Assembly: GCF_023522835.1 (NCBI RefSeq)
Contig: NZ_JALCZU010000001.1
Span: forward strand, 62,001-126,000
DNA length: 64,000 nucleotides
Source: Oceanobacillus saliphilus
GTDB taxonomy: Bacteria; Bacillota; Bacilli; Bacillales; Amphibacillaceae
Reading direction: 5' to 3'
The notes under the pieces were generated by a model. It was given only the letters and a program-made list of their open reading frames with translations. It made no database searches and had not been told where the DNA came from. Shown in pieces: positions 32,025-40,279 of the stretch. Position 1 is the stretch's first letter, and each line of letters opens with the position of its first letter. Both the position numbers and the translations under genes were made by a program.

Positions 32025-33488
32025 TTAATATTCTATAACTTTCTTTAGATGCCACTTCTTCACATTTATCCTAACCTGTCCACCTTTAGCAAAGAAACAG
32101 ATTTTATCAGCATTGGGGTCCTCAAACACTCTGGAAGTAAACACTTCCTCCCCATGATTGATGAAAATTTCAACAGAAGAGGTATCTTTAAACATCCGGA
32201 CATGTTGGAGGCTTTCCAATACACAGTGTCTAGTCTCCATGCCATTCCCAGAAAAATCCCCTCTTTCACACGTAAAAACCTGTGTTTTAGCATCATAATG
32301 AAAGCTACTTTTTTCACCAAACGCAACCGAAAAATTTGTCGCATAAAATGCATCGATAGCTATTTCTAACTCAAACACCCGCCCATTTACACGTGGAAGT
32401 GTCAAAGCTTCTTCCAATACAACTACATCAGCATGCTCCACTTCGTTCTCTCGTAATAATTGAAGTTCCTCTACTGGATGTTGCAGCAGCTTTCCGTCCT
32501 TCGACTCCAGTTCTCTTGGCAATGTTAATGCATGAATCCATTCCTTTTTTACTGTCGGCTGAATGGCGTCCGTCTCTTCGGCATTACCCATCCAGCCAAC
32601 TAGAATTCGCCTTCCTGAAGCATCCGTTGTCGTTTGCGGAGCATAGAAGTCAAAGCCTCGGTCCAATTCTACAAACGCGCCATGATTAAATGAAACTCTT
32701 TCATAATCAACGTCTCCAGCGAAATAACCTGATTGGAAAATATTGTTGAACTCAAAACCTTTTGGCGCTAAACCTTGTGGACTTACAATCAAAATATCCT
32801 TCCCACCTAGATCAAATAAATCTGGGCATTCCCACATATATCCGAAGTCTGACAGGCCATTAAGGCCACTTCCTGCTATGGCACCTTTGAATCTCCAGTT
32901 TTCAAGATCAGAAGACGTATAAATCACCGCCTCCCCTTTCTCTTCCTCTGTCTGAGCACCTATTACCATGTACCACTTACCATCTTTCTCAAATACCTTT
33001 GGATCACGGAAATGCGGCGTATAGCCCGGTGGCACATCAATAACTGGTCCTTTCTTATCGAAATGAATGCCATCTGCTGAGACGGCGAGACATTGATAGG
33101 ATTCCCGGTTTCCTTGCTCATTTTTTACATTCCCTGTATAAAAAACATATAACTTCTCTTGAAAAACCACTGCACTCCCGGAATAGCAACCGTTCTTGTC
33201 ATACCATTGATCTGGGGCTAATGCCATCTCTGCGTCCTGCCAATGAACCAGATCATTGGAAACAACATGTCCCCAGAATTTAGCACCATGTTCGGTTCGA
33301 AACGGATTCCACTGATAAAACATGTGGTACTGACCCTTGTAGAAAACGAAGCCGTTCGGATCATTTAATAATCCAACTGGTGGCATGATATGGTAATACA
33401 ACCGGTAAGGATCACTGGCAACGATCTCTTTTAAATCATTTATTCTTTTATATGCACGCTGTTTTAATTCATTCGATGACTGTCTCAT
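32025..33488 (-). CDS. scrB: Sucrose-6-phosphate hydrolase (GH32)
   Basis: Cytoplasmic invertase of 487 residues that splits sucrose-6-phosphate to glucose-6-phosphate and fructose. The beta-propeller motifs are intact: YHIMPPVGLLNDPNGFVFY with the catalytic Asp (LLNDPNG), FRDPKVFEKDGKWYMV with the RDP transition-state Asp, and WECPDLFDLGGKD with the acid/base Glu. A C-terminal beta-sandwich domain completes it (VEIFINHGEEVFTSR). The start is the ATG at 33488 (AGGAGATA site), not the longer frame from 33542, which overlaps the PTS gene. It lies 13 bases after scrA. Confidence 0.95.
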   Translation of the reverse strand: MRQSSNELKQRAYKRINDLKEIVASDPYRLYYHIMPPVGLLNDPNGFVFYKGQYHMFYQWNPFRTEHGAKFWGHVVSNDLVHWQDAEMALAPDQWYDKNGCYSGSAVVFQEKLYVFYTGNVKNEQGNRESYQCLAVSADGIHFDKKGPVIDVPPGYTPHFRDPKVFEKDGKWYMVIGAQTEEEKGEAVIYTSSDLENWRFKGAIAGSGLNGLSDFGYMWECPDLFDLGGKDILIVSPQGLAPKGFEFNNIFQSGYFAGDVDYERVSFNHGAFVELDRGFDFYAPQTTTDASGRRILVGWMGNAEETDAIQPTVKKEWIHALTLPRELESKDGKLLQHPVEELQLLRENEVEHADVVVLEEALTLPRVNGRVFELEIAIDAFYATNFSVAFGEKSSFHYDAKTQVFTCERGDFSGNGMETRHCVLESLQHVRMFKDTSSVEIFINHGEEVFTSRVFEDPNADKICFFAKGGQVRINVKKWHLKKVIEY

Positions 33489-33501
33489 AAAATATCTCCT
33501 A

Positions 33502-34902
33502 TTATGCATGTTCCTTTTGTGTATCTTTATCTGAGTAACCAAACATCCATGTTAAAACGAAAGCAACCGCAATCGCTACAAGATTAACTAAAATATAAAG
33601 CAGAAGCTGTTCATCCAAGTATAAAAGTGTACCTGGTATTACAGTAATTGCCATACCGGATCCTGCAAGGTTAAGAATCGATGCAAGGAAACCACCTGCA
33701 GCTCCACCGATTAATCCCATTAAAAATGGTTTCCCATAGCGCAAGTTGACACCGAAAATTGCTGGTTCGGTTATCCCTAAAAATGCTGATAGGGAAGAAG
33801 GCATTGCTAACGCTTTTAGCTTCTTATGCTTTGTTTTTAAACCAACCGCTAATGCTGCTCCACCTTGTGCGGCAACAGCCGAAGTAATGATTGCGTTGTA
33901 TGGGTTATTTCCTAAGTTTTCAAGTAACTGGATTTCAAGTAAGTTAAAGATATGATGAACACCAGTAATAACAATGATTTGATTAAAGAAGCCAAGCAAA
34001 ATTCCAGCTAAACCGAACGGCAATCCTAATACAAACAAAGCAACTTCTAGAATATAACCTTCAACAATATGGAAGATTGGCCCGATGATGAATAAGGACG
34101 CAATACTCATTAATAATAAGGTAAGAAATGGTGTCACAATTAGATCAAGCGTTTCTGGAACACGCTTCCGTATCGCTCTTTCTAATCTGGCACCAATAAT
34201 ACCTGCGATAAATGCAGGAAGTACCGCACCTTGATAGCCGACAACTGGAATGAACCCAAAGAACATCAGGGGTTCAGCACCAGTCGCAACACCCCACGCA
34301 TTCGGTAAAGCAGGACTAACAAGCATCAGCCCAAGTACAATTCCAATAATCGGTGTCCCACCAAATACACGGAAAGTTGACCAAGCAATTAATGCTGGTA
34401 GAAAAATAAATGCTGTATCCGTTAAAATTTCCGTATAGAGTAGGAAATTACTAGAAATATCATCCGTAGTTAATCCAAAAATAGCCAAAACTTCTTCTTG
34501 CATAATAAGTCCGCGTAGACCCATGAATAACCCTGTCGCAACAAGTACTGGAATGATTGGGACAAATACATCTCCAAACGTACGAATCGCTCGCTGGAGC
34601 TTGTTACCTTTATTTCCAGCTTCCTTTGATTGTTCAGATTTCGTAGACGTCTTTAACTCAAATTTTGCTACTTCTTCATAAATCCGGTTCACGGTACCTG
34701 TTCCAAAAATAACTTGATATTGCCCAGAATTGAAAAAAGCACCCTTTACTTTGTCAATTTCCTCGACTTGTTCTTTATTGACTTTTTCTTCATCTCGAAT
34801 AATGAATCGCATTCTTGTAGCACAATGGGTAACGGATTCAATATTTTCTAGACCACCCACAGCATCAATCAGCTCTCCTGCTATTTTTTTATTTTCAGAC
34901 AC
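33502..34902 (-). CDS. scrA: Sucrose-type PTS permease, EIIBC
   Basis: Membrane permease of about 466 residues that takes up and phosphorylates sucrose. The N-terminal IIB domain has ESVTHCATRMRFII with the phosphorylated Cys. The IIC domain has about ten membrane segments and the sucrose/trehalose-class motifs GVHHIFNLLEIQLLEN and ITEPAIFGVNLRYGKPF. There is no IIA domain; a separate IIA gene lies in the operon. The GTG at 34902 is chosen as start because AAAGGAGA lies nine bases upstream; the earlier GTG at 34911 touches that site. Two perfect operator palindromes lie directly upstream. Confidence 0.93.
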   Translation of the reverse strand: MSENKKIAGELIDAVGGLENIESVTHCATRMRFIIRDEEKVNKEQVEEIDKVKGAFFNSGQYQVIFGTGTVNRIYEEVAKFELKTSTKSEQSKEAGNKGNKLQRAIRTFGDVFVPIIPVLVATGLFMGLRGLIMQEEVLAIFGLTTDDISSNFLLYTEILTDTAFIFLPALIAWSTFRVFGGTPIIGIVLGLMLVSPALPNAWGVATGAEPLMFFGFIPVVGYQGAVLPAFIAGIIGARLERAIRKRVPETLDLIVTPFLTLLLMSIASLFIIGPIFHIVEGYILEVALFVLGLPFGLAGILLGFFNQIIVITGVHHIFNLLEIQLLENLGNNPYNAIITSAVAAQGGAALAVGLKTKHKKLKALAMPSSLSAFLGITEPAIFGVNLRYGKPFLMGLIGGAAGGFLASILNLAGSGMAITVIPGTLLYLDEQLLLYILVNLVAIAVAFVLTWMFGYSDKDTQKEHA

Positions 34903-34926
34903 GAGCTTCACTCTCCTTTATAAATT

Positions 34927-34944
34927 TGTGGAATCGATTCCACA
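34927..34944 (-). promoter_or_regulatory. Sucrose operon operator 1
   Basis: TGTGGAATCGATTCCACA is a perfect 18-base palindrome of the LacI-family type with a central CG, 25 bases before the chosen scrA start. The LacI-type gene just upstream is the likely repressor. Confidence 0.9.
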
Positions 34945-34990
34945 TTGGTTAAAAATAAAATACCTGCAACTGCATTTCATATTAAACAGC

Positions 34991-35006
34991 GTGGAATCGA
35001 TTCCAT
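34991..35006 (-). promoter_or_regulatory. Sucrose operon operator 2
   Basis: GTGGAATCGATTCCAT, the same core TGGAATCGATTCCA as operator 1, centred about 63 bases upstream of it (about six helical turns), which would allow a repressor loop. A half site GCTTTCCAC lies at about 35025. Confidence 0.88.
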
Positions 35007-35038
35007 ACTATTTAATATGAAATCGCTTTCCACTCTTA

Positions 35039-36025
35039 TTATATACTTTCCCGAATAATTAGTCTATAGCCCATTATTATTTTTTTCTGAAACGGGCTCG
35101 ATTCAATGCTAGCCAAAATTTGCTTCGCGCCTTCCTCCCCAGCTTTCTCATTTTGATAATCCACTGTCGTTAATGGCGGATTCATGTACTGCGATATTTC
35201 TGAAGCCCCAATGCCAGCTATTGCCATGTCCTGTGGAATCTTGATCCCCTGCTTTTTTAAATAACTCATCGCCCCAATTGCTAATCGATCTGTCACAGCA
35301 ACTGTTGCAGTCGGCTTTTTCACTGCACGGCTTAGAATCTTTTCCATCGCTTCGCGTCCTGAATCAATATCAAAAATTCCCTTTTCAACCCAAGCCTTTT
35401 CTACAGACAGTCCATTTGCAGCCATTTCATCTAAAAATCCCTTTTTCCGAAAATGCCCTACTGCCCGATCGGACTCATCAACTCCGATAAAAGCAATTTT
35501 TTCATGGCCTTTTTGAATAAAAAACCTCGTCAAATCCCTTTGAGCATGGTAATCATCATAGGTAACACACATCACTTCCTCTGCTTCCTGTCCGATTACG
35601 GTCAAAGGAATATTCAATTCTTTTATTTTTTTCATCAGCTTCGCATCGGTATTCGTAGCGATCAAGATAATTCCATCTACTTGACGTACCTTCAACAAAT
35701 CCAAATATTCGATTTCCTTTTCTTTATCATGGTCCGTATTGGCCAAAAGAATCTGATAGCCGTGCTTCGACAGCTCTCGTCCTAAACCAGTCACAATTCT
35801 ACTCGGTGTTTCCGTTTGAATCGTCGGCAAGATAACCCCGATCACCTTGGTCTTCTTGGTTCTTAGTGACTTCGCTTGTTCACTCGGGACATAGCCAGTC
35901 TCTTTAACTACCTTCTCTACGCGCTTTCTAGCATCCTCACTGACATATCCAGAATCATTTAACACTCTGGAAACCGTTGACCTAGAAACATTCGCCAACT
36001 CTGCAATATCTTTAATTGTTATCAC
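35039..36025 (-). CDS. scrR: LacI family repressor of the sucrose operon
   Basis: Sugar-responsive repressor of 328 residues. The N-terminal helix-turn-helix and hinge are typical: ITIKDIAELANVSRSTVSRV, LNDSGYVSEDARKRVEKVVK and YVPSEQAKSLRTKKTKVIGV. The periplasmic-binding-like ligand domain follows (ILPTIQTETPSRIVTGLGRE). The start is GTG at 36025 with AGGAGG upstream. It lies just ahead of scrA on the same strand; the operators between the two let it control the operon directly, and read-through gives partial autoregulation. Fructose-phosphate or sucrose-6-phosphate is the usual inducer in the family. Confidence 0.92.
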   Translation of the reverse strand: MITIKDIAELANVSRSTVSRVLNDSGYVSEDARKRVEKVVKETGYVPSEQAKSLRTKKTKVIGVILPTIQTETPSRIVTGLGRELSKHGYQILLANTDHDKEKEIEYLDLLKVRQVDGIILIATNTDAKLMKKIKELNIPLTVIGQEAEEVMCVTYDDYHAQRDLTRFFIQKGHEKIAFIGVDESDRAVGHFRKKGFLDEMAANGLSVEKAWVEKGIFDIDSGREAMEKILSRAVKKPTATVAVTDRLAIGAMSYLKKQGIKIPQDMAIAGIGASEISQYMNPPLTTVDYQNEKAGEEGAKQILASIESSPFQKKIIMGYRLIIRESI

Positions 36026-36064
36026 ATCATATCCTCCTAGGGCTATACCACATTAATTCCATTG

Positions 36065-36196
36065 CTAAATTGGAAGAAGTTCCAATTTCATCCCAGCTGT
36101 TAACACGTTAGTAAATAATTGCCTGATTGGTTCGAATCCTAAGTTATGATAAACAAATATATTATTATCGAATACTGCTAATTTTTTATTTGTCAC
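36065..36196 (-). CDS. Short PIN-like fragment, 43 residues
   Basis: An open frame with a GTG start at 36196 (GGAGAAGG upstream) overlapping the preceding gene by 11 bases, ending TAG at 36065. The peptide has LAVFDNNIFVYHNLGFEPIR followed by QLFTNVLTAG, resembling the first strand and helix of a PIN-type ribonuclease, where an Asp starts the fold. The rest of such a domain is missing. It may be a truncated toxin paired with the 87-residue gene before it. This is a tentative reading. Confidence 0.35.
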   Translation of the reverse strand: MTNKKLAVFDNNIFVYHNLGFEPIRQLFTNVLTAGMKLELLPI

Positions 36197-36446
36197 AATT
36201 CCTTCTCCATTCTTCCTCTCTGTTAGAAATCTTTATTAATTCCTTAACATTTTCGCCAGTCATTTTGGAAGCGCCAAATACTTCTTCATAAGCTCTAATG
36301 TCTTCATCCATTCTTTTTTGATCAGGAGTCATCTCTTCATCCTCCCTTCTTTTTTCTCCAATTATAACTACTTCAGTAAAACGGTTTAATATGCTCTGTA
36401 CTTTTTTATCTTCGTTAGTTCTAACTCTGAATTCTTTCATAGGCAT
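36186..36446 (-). CDS. Hypothetical charged protein, possible antitoxin
   Basis: A charged protein of about 86 residues with MPMKEFRVRTNEDKKVQSIL, then MTPDQKRMDEDIRAYEEVFG and VKELIKISNREEEWRRN. There is no signal peptide or cysteine; mostly helix is predicted by eye. The start at 36446 has GTGAGG upstream. The overlap with a PIN-like fragment resembles an antitoxin-toxin gene order, but I recognise no DNA-binding motif, so the function remains open. Confidence 0.5.
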   Translation of the reverse strand: MPMKEFRVRTNEDKKVQSILNRFTEVVIIGEKRREDEEMTPDQKRMDEDIRAYEEVFGASKMTGENVKELIKISNREEEWRRNCDK

Positions 36447-36830
36447 AATCAATACCTCACTTTTAATTCTTTTTTCATTATTATAACATTATTCCATAAT
36501 CAAGACTTGGATACTCTTTTATTTAAGTATATGGATAGGAACTGGTAACCACTAGTACAAATCCCGTTGTTGGGACAGAAAGACAGGCACACTGGCCAAA
36601 AAACATCTACAACAATTGGCCTGGCGGGCTTTCCCGATGCATCCTATTAGGTTGAAAGAAACTTTCCCCACCCTCCTCCGTCAATCAGCCCGCTGAATAA
36701 CTCTTTAGACCCTAAATAACGGAGAGCGTAAACATTAATAAAGTCACTTGGTTTACCAGATTCTTTAATATGCGGTTTACTAAAGGGGAAGATAAACATA
36801 AGAAAGCGATCTAATTTAAATTATATTTTT
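36447..36830. other. Gene-free stretch with C/G-rich debris
   Basis: No coding frame is supported. GGGACAGAAAGACAGGCACA near 36574 and TTGGCCTGGCGGGC near 36617 are C/G-rich patches unlike their surroundings. From about 36735 the sequence is similar to 48325 onward (ACATTAATAAAGTCACTTGG versus ATATTAATAAACTCGCTTGG), the left part of a duplicated locus. Confidence 0.4.
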
Positions 36831-37242
36831 ATGTCATTTTTCGTTTTTCAATTGACATTGTTTTCTCAAAGCCAGCAAGCAAAAAATATAGTAAATGAGT
36901 TTTATAGCTTTGAACAGGAGGCTGCTTTTACGGAGTACTGGGAGTTATTCCATCCCTACATGAAAGAGAAATGGAGTAAAACAGCTTACATAACAGATCG
37001 AGCACATGTTTTTATGGGACATTTCGGCGTGGAAACCTTTGACTTTGCCATTGAGGATGTTGGAAAGGTAGACAATTGGAAAATGGCGGAGGATTCACCA
37101 GCCTTAAAAGAAGTTTATATATATATTTAATGTGGTCCAAACATATCAAGGAAAATATGGGAAATTTCATTTTTCACTGGCGGTGTATGTTGTAGACACA
37201 AAAGATTCGTGGAAAATTCTGTGGGAATATAATGGAGGATAG
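36831..37242 (+). pseudogene. Hypothetical exported protein, frameshifted at an AT repeat
   Basis: The frame opens MSFFVFQLTLFSQSQQAKNI (short hydrophobic start) and continues FYSFEQEAAFTEYWELFHPY, like small NTF2-type lipoprotein or exported proteins of bacilli. It stops early at EVYIYI because of TTTATATATATATTTAATG at about 37112-37131. The second copy at 48.5 kb reads TTTATAAATTTAATG there and would continue in frame. Beyond the lesion the reading continues as FNVVQTYQGKYGKFHFSLAV and WKILWEYNGG to TAG at 37240-37242. No ribosome site is evident. The cause looks like strand slippage. The family is not recognised with certainty. Confidence 0.6.
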
Positions 37243-37391
37243 GGTAATGGCAGCTTTGATTTTTCGCTTTAGAGCTTTAAAACGGCGGGGTTCAGGGAAG
37301 ATCATGGTACCGTCACAAAAAAAGGAAAATTAATCTTTCTGTTGAATTATTAAAAGAGGGTTAGATAATATATCGGGAGGTGACCATTTAA

Positions 37392-37679
37392 ATGCCGACC
37401 TGTCAAAGCTGCGGGGAAAAATGGACGTGGGGGCAAACAATCAAAAACATATTCAGATTAAAATGCCCGTATTGCGGAAAAAGACAATATGAGTCAGCAT
37501 CATCCAGAAAAAATTCTGGCTTATTTGCGCTCATTCCACTACTGATATTGCCGCTTAACGTCTGGTTGGATTTTTCGATAGGCACTGCCTCGATCCTTAT
37601 TGTCATTATAGCTGCGATAATAATTGTATTCATACCATTTATTTTAGAAATATCGAATGAAGAAGAACCTTACGTATAA
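37392..37679 (+). CDS. CXXC-20-CXXC family zinc-ribbon membrane protein
   Basis: Protein of 95 residues with an N-terminal zinc ribbon, CQSCGEKWTWG and then CPYCGKRQYES (about 20 residues between the CxxC pairs), matching the family named for that spacing (TIGR04104). Two C-terminal membrane helices follow (ALIPLLILPLNVWLDF and SILIVIIAAIIIVFIPFILE). The ribosome site GGGAGGTGA precedes the ATG at 37392. Function unknown; such proteins are common in bacilli, often in multiple copies. Confidence 0.85.
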   Translation: MPTCQSCGEKWTWGQTIKNIFRLKCPYCGKRQYESASSRKNSGLFALIPLLILPLNVWLDFSIGTASILIVIIAAIIIVFIPFILEISNEEEPYV

Positions 37680-37828
37680 TTATGTTGTTCCAATTCTCTC
37701 TCTTATCTATCTAAAGTTAACCGGTGCAGTTTAGAATAAGACTATACTACGAATTAGAACTCCCAGATAATTGGAAGTTTTAATTTTTTCACCTTATATC
37801 AACATTTAATTTTAACAAAGCCTTAAAA

Positions 37829-37868
37829 AAACTGTTAAGTTATTTATTTCTTAGTAACTTAACAGTTT
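37829..37868 (-). terminator. Terminator of the kdg operon within hairpin repeat copy B
   Basis: AAACTGTTAAGTTA and TAACTTAACAGTTT form a 14-bp stem followed on the minus strand by UUUUAAGG. The surrounding 37815-37905 is the second copy of the 85-bp element at 30118, so the same element terminates two unrelated sugar operons. Confidence 0.8.
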
Positions 37869-37944
37869 CGTGATACTATAATTAATAGTTGCCCATACCC
37901 TTTTCACGCGATGCCTGTCTGCATGTCCTTTGTTCTATTGATTT

Positions 37945-38562
37945 TCAGCTAAGCATATTCTTCATCTTAGTAGCTGCTTCCTTAGGGTTCTCCGCTTTTG
38001 TAATTGCGCTTCCGACTATTATTGTATCCGGTTTTTCCTGAACAATATCTATAAATGTATCCAAGTTGATACCACCCGCTACGCTAACTTCAAAATCAAA
38101 TCCTTTTACTAAATTAAACAAATCTGTATTAAAATTACCTTCTTGTTGCTTATCTATTCCAACATGCAAACTAACAAGATTGACGCTAATGTTCTGCAAT
38201 TCAGCCAGCCTGTCCCTGGAAATCACTTCTAGCAAGTCCACCATGACTTGTTTTCCATATTCTGCAGCAACCTTCAATGTCTCTTTAATTGTTAAGTCAG
38301 AAGAGAAAGCCATAACGGTTACAATGTCAGCACCAGCTTCAAAAGCTTGCTTCGCTTCATGCCCACCAGCATCACATGTCTTCATGTCTGCAACAATTAT
38401 CTTGTCAGGATATAGGTCACGCATTTGGCGAACAATTGCCATGCCGTATTCCTTAATAACACCTGTTCCAACTTCAATTAAATCAATAAGCTTTTCGGTC
38501 TCACTTACAATCTGTAAACACTCATCTCTAGTTAAGCGATCCAGCGCTAACTGTAATTTCAT
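37945..38562 (-). CDS. hxlA: 3-hexulose-6-phosphate synthase-like enzyme
   Basis: TIM-barrel enzyme of 205 residues in the orotidine-phosphate decarboxylase superfamily. It condenses formaldehyde with ribulose-5-phosphate, or runs backwards. MKLQLALDRLT, LIEVGTGVI, VADMKTCDAGGHEAKQAFEA and SLHVGIDKQ match hexulose-phosphate synthase rather than keto-gulonate-phosphate decarboxylase; the latter lacks the DAGGxE pattern. It is the last gene of the KdgR-type operon, with its isomerase partner encoded seven genes upstream near the front. In B. subtilis hxlAB stands alone under HxlR. Here the genes are placed under a sugar-acid regulator, so the physiological substrate may differ. Confidence 0.85.
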   Translation of the reverse strand: MKLQLALDRLTRDECLQIVSETEKLIDLIEVGTGVIKEYGMAIVRQMRDLYPDKIIVADMKTCDAGGHEAKQAFEAGADIVTVMAFSSDLTIKETLKVAAEYGKQVMVDLLEVISRDRLAELQNISVNLVSLHVGIDKQQEGNFNTDLFNLVKGFDFEVSVAGGINLDTFIDIVQEKPDTIIVGSAITKAENPKEAATKMKNMLS

Positions 38563-38578
38563 TAAAATACACCCTTTT

Positions 38579-39535
38579 TTATCGTTCGATTCTTTCTACT
38601 TCCCCTAAACGACACTGTACATCCTCATAATACGGGAGACCTTCATTATCTCCAACAACACTAACTACCATGGAGCCAATTGTATTGGAAAATTTCAGTA
38701 TTCTTTCCAGTGGCCAATTTTGTAACACACCGTAAATAAACCCTGAATTAAACCCGTCACCAGCACCTACCGTGTCAACTACTTTTGTTGCTTTAACAGG
38801 TGCCGCCTCCAAGTATTCACCATTATGATAACCTACTGACCCATCGCCACCTTGTTTGATAGCAACATAGGATATACTTAAATCTTTTACTTTTTCAATT
38901 ATCGCTTTTGGATCTTTCTCTCCAATAATAATCTCCATTTCCTCATCACCAGCAAGTAAAATATCAACATAAGGAAGAGTTCTTGACAACACTTCTTTTG
39001 CTTTTTCCTTACTCCACATACGCAAGCGGATGTTCGGATCAAAAGAAATTATTAACCCGTTTTTTTTAGCCAAAGCAATGGCACGGTCAAAAATCTCTAT
39101 GTTTTTTGAATCAATAGCAGGAAAAATTCCTGTTAGATGTAACACCTTGGCCCCTTTAAAGTAATCCTCTTTCAAGTCATCCGCTGTCATGGATAAAACT
39201 GGAGATTTATCACGATAATAAAATGTTCTGCCATTGCCGTCTTCCATAATTTCTTTAAAGTTTAATGAAGTCGGATAACCATCAACAAACTCAACCTGAG
39301 AGACGTCAATCCCTTCTCCTCGTGCAAACGTCTGAATATATTTTCCAAATTCATCATTTCCCAATCTGCTAATAAAACCAGCTTTCAAACCAAGGCGCGA
39401 ACAACCTATCGCCAAATTCAACTCTGCGCCTCCCACTTTTTTCTCAAACCCATTAACAAATTTCATTGGACCTGTTGATGAGGGACTAAATGCTATCATT
39501 GCTTCTCCGATTGTAATTACATCATTCACTTTCAT
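38579..39535 (-). CDS. kdgK: 2-keto-3-deoxygluconate kinase-like PfkB kinase
   Basis: Sugar kinase of about 318 residues. The PfkB signatures are GGAELNLAIGCSRLGLKAGF and VDTVGAGDGFNSGFIYGVLQ with the catalytic Asp in VGAGD. The opening TIGEAMIAFSPSSTGPM is typical of KDG kinases. The ATG at 39535 sits only one base from AGGAGG, so the GTG two codons later (39527-39529) may be the real start. It should phosphorylate 2-keto-3-deoxygluconate to KDPG for the aldolase encoded upstream in the same operon. Confidence 0.88.
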   Translation of the reverse strand: MKVNDVITIGEAMIAFSPSSTGPMKFVNGFEKKVGGAELNLAIGCSRLGLKAGFISRLGNDEFGKYIQTFARGEGIDVSQVEFVDGYPTSLNFKEIMEDGNGRTFYYRDKSPVLSMTADDLKEDYFKGAKVLHLTGIFPAIDSKNIEIFDRAIALAKKNGLIISFDPNIRLRMWSKEKAKEVLSRTLPYVDILLAGDEEMEIIIGEKDPKAIIEKVKDLSISYVAIKQGGDGSVGYHNGEYLEAAPVKATKVVDTVGAGDGFNSGFIYGVLQNWPLERILKFSNTIGSMVVSVVGDNEGLPYYEDVQCRLGEVERIER

Positions 39536-39578
39536 TCCTCCTAGCAATACATCGTGGTGTCAATTTAATTTGCCTAGA

Positions 39579-40256
39579 TTACGGTAGCATATCAATTTTA
39601 CCATTACGCCCGATGATCAATTTATCAGTCATATCTACAAATAAACCTGTTTCTACGACTCCCACTAATAATTTTAAATCCTGGTGTAACTTTTTTGGTT
39701 GTGTGATTTGATCAAATGTACAATCCAAAATATAATTTCCATTATCTGATACAAATACATCGTTATCTTTTTTTCGCAGATTTGGAACGCATCCAAAATC
39801 AGCAATACGCTTCGCTGTTACTTCCCAACCAAAGGGTAGAATCTCTATTGGCAAGGGGAAATCGCCTAATTGCTTGACTACTTTTGAATCATCAACAATG
39901 ACAATCAACTGCCCAGCGATTGCGTCAACAATCTTTTCCCTTACTAAGGATCCTCCTCCACCTTTAAGAAGATTCAATCCAGGATCCACTTCATCTGCGC
40001 CATCAATGGCTAGATCTATTTGGGTTACTTCTGAAAAATCTACTAAGGGAATACCAAGACCCTTCGCCAATAGCTCAGTCTTAATGGACGTTGGCACACC
40101 CTTAATATCCAATCCTTCTTTAACAGATTCCCCCAACTTCTGAAGCATCCAATTAATGGTAGAGCCTGATCCTAATCCTATTGTCATACCATTTTCTATA
40201 TACTTAACAGCTTCTTCACCAGCACTCTTTTTATTTAGTTCCATTTGGGTCAACAT
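39579..40256 (-). CDS. rpiA: Ribose-5-phosphate isomerase A
   Basis: Isomerase of 225 residues that interconverts ribulose-5-phosphate and ribose-5-phosphate. It has GMTIGLGSGSTINWMLQKLG (phosphate and substrate loop), the catalytic acids in LAIDGADEVDPGLNLLKGGG and the Lys in GGGGSLVREKIV. Length and motifs are complete. The ribosome site AAGGAGGAG is strong. An rpiA inside a KDG-type operon is unusual; with the hexulose-phosphate enzymes it would connect fructose-6-phosphate to the ribose-5-phosphate pool. Confidence 0.95.
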   Translation of the reverse strand: MLTQMELNKKSAGEEAVKYIENGMTIGLGSGSTINWMLQKLGESVKEGLDIKGVPTSIKTELLAKGLGIPLVDFSEVTQIDLAIDGADEVDPGLNLLKGGGGSLVREKIVDAIAGQLIVIVDDSKVVKQLGDFPLPIEILPFGWEVTAKRIADFGCVPNLRKKDNDVFVSDNGNYILDCTFDQITQPKKLHQDLKLLVGVVETGLFVDMTDKLIIGRNGKIDMLP

Positions 40257-40279
40257 GGAAAACTCCTCCTTGCGTTAGA

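Noticed and set aside
37945-38562. 3-keto-L-gulonate-6-phosphate decarboxylase (UlaD type)
   Set aside because: Same superfamily and a sugar-acid context, but the DAGGHE and HVGID motifs fit hexulose-phosphate synthase better. A changed reaction is still possible.
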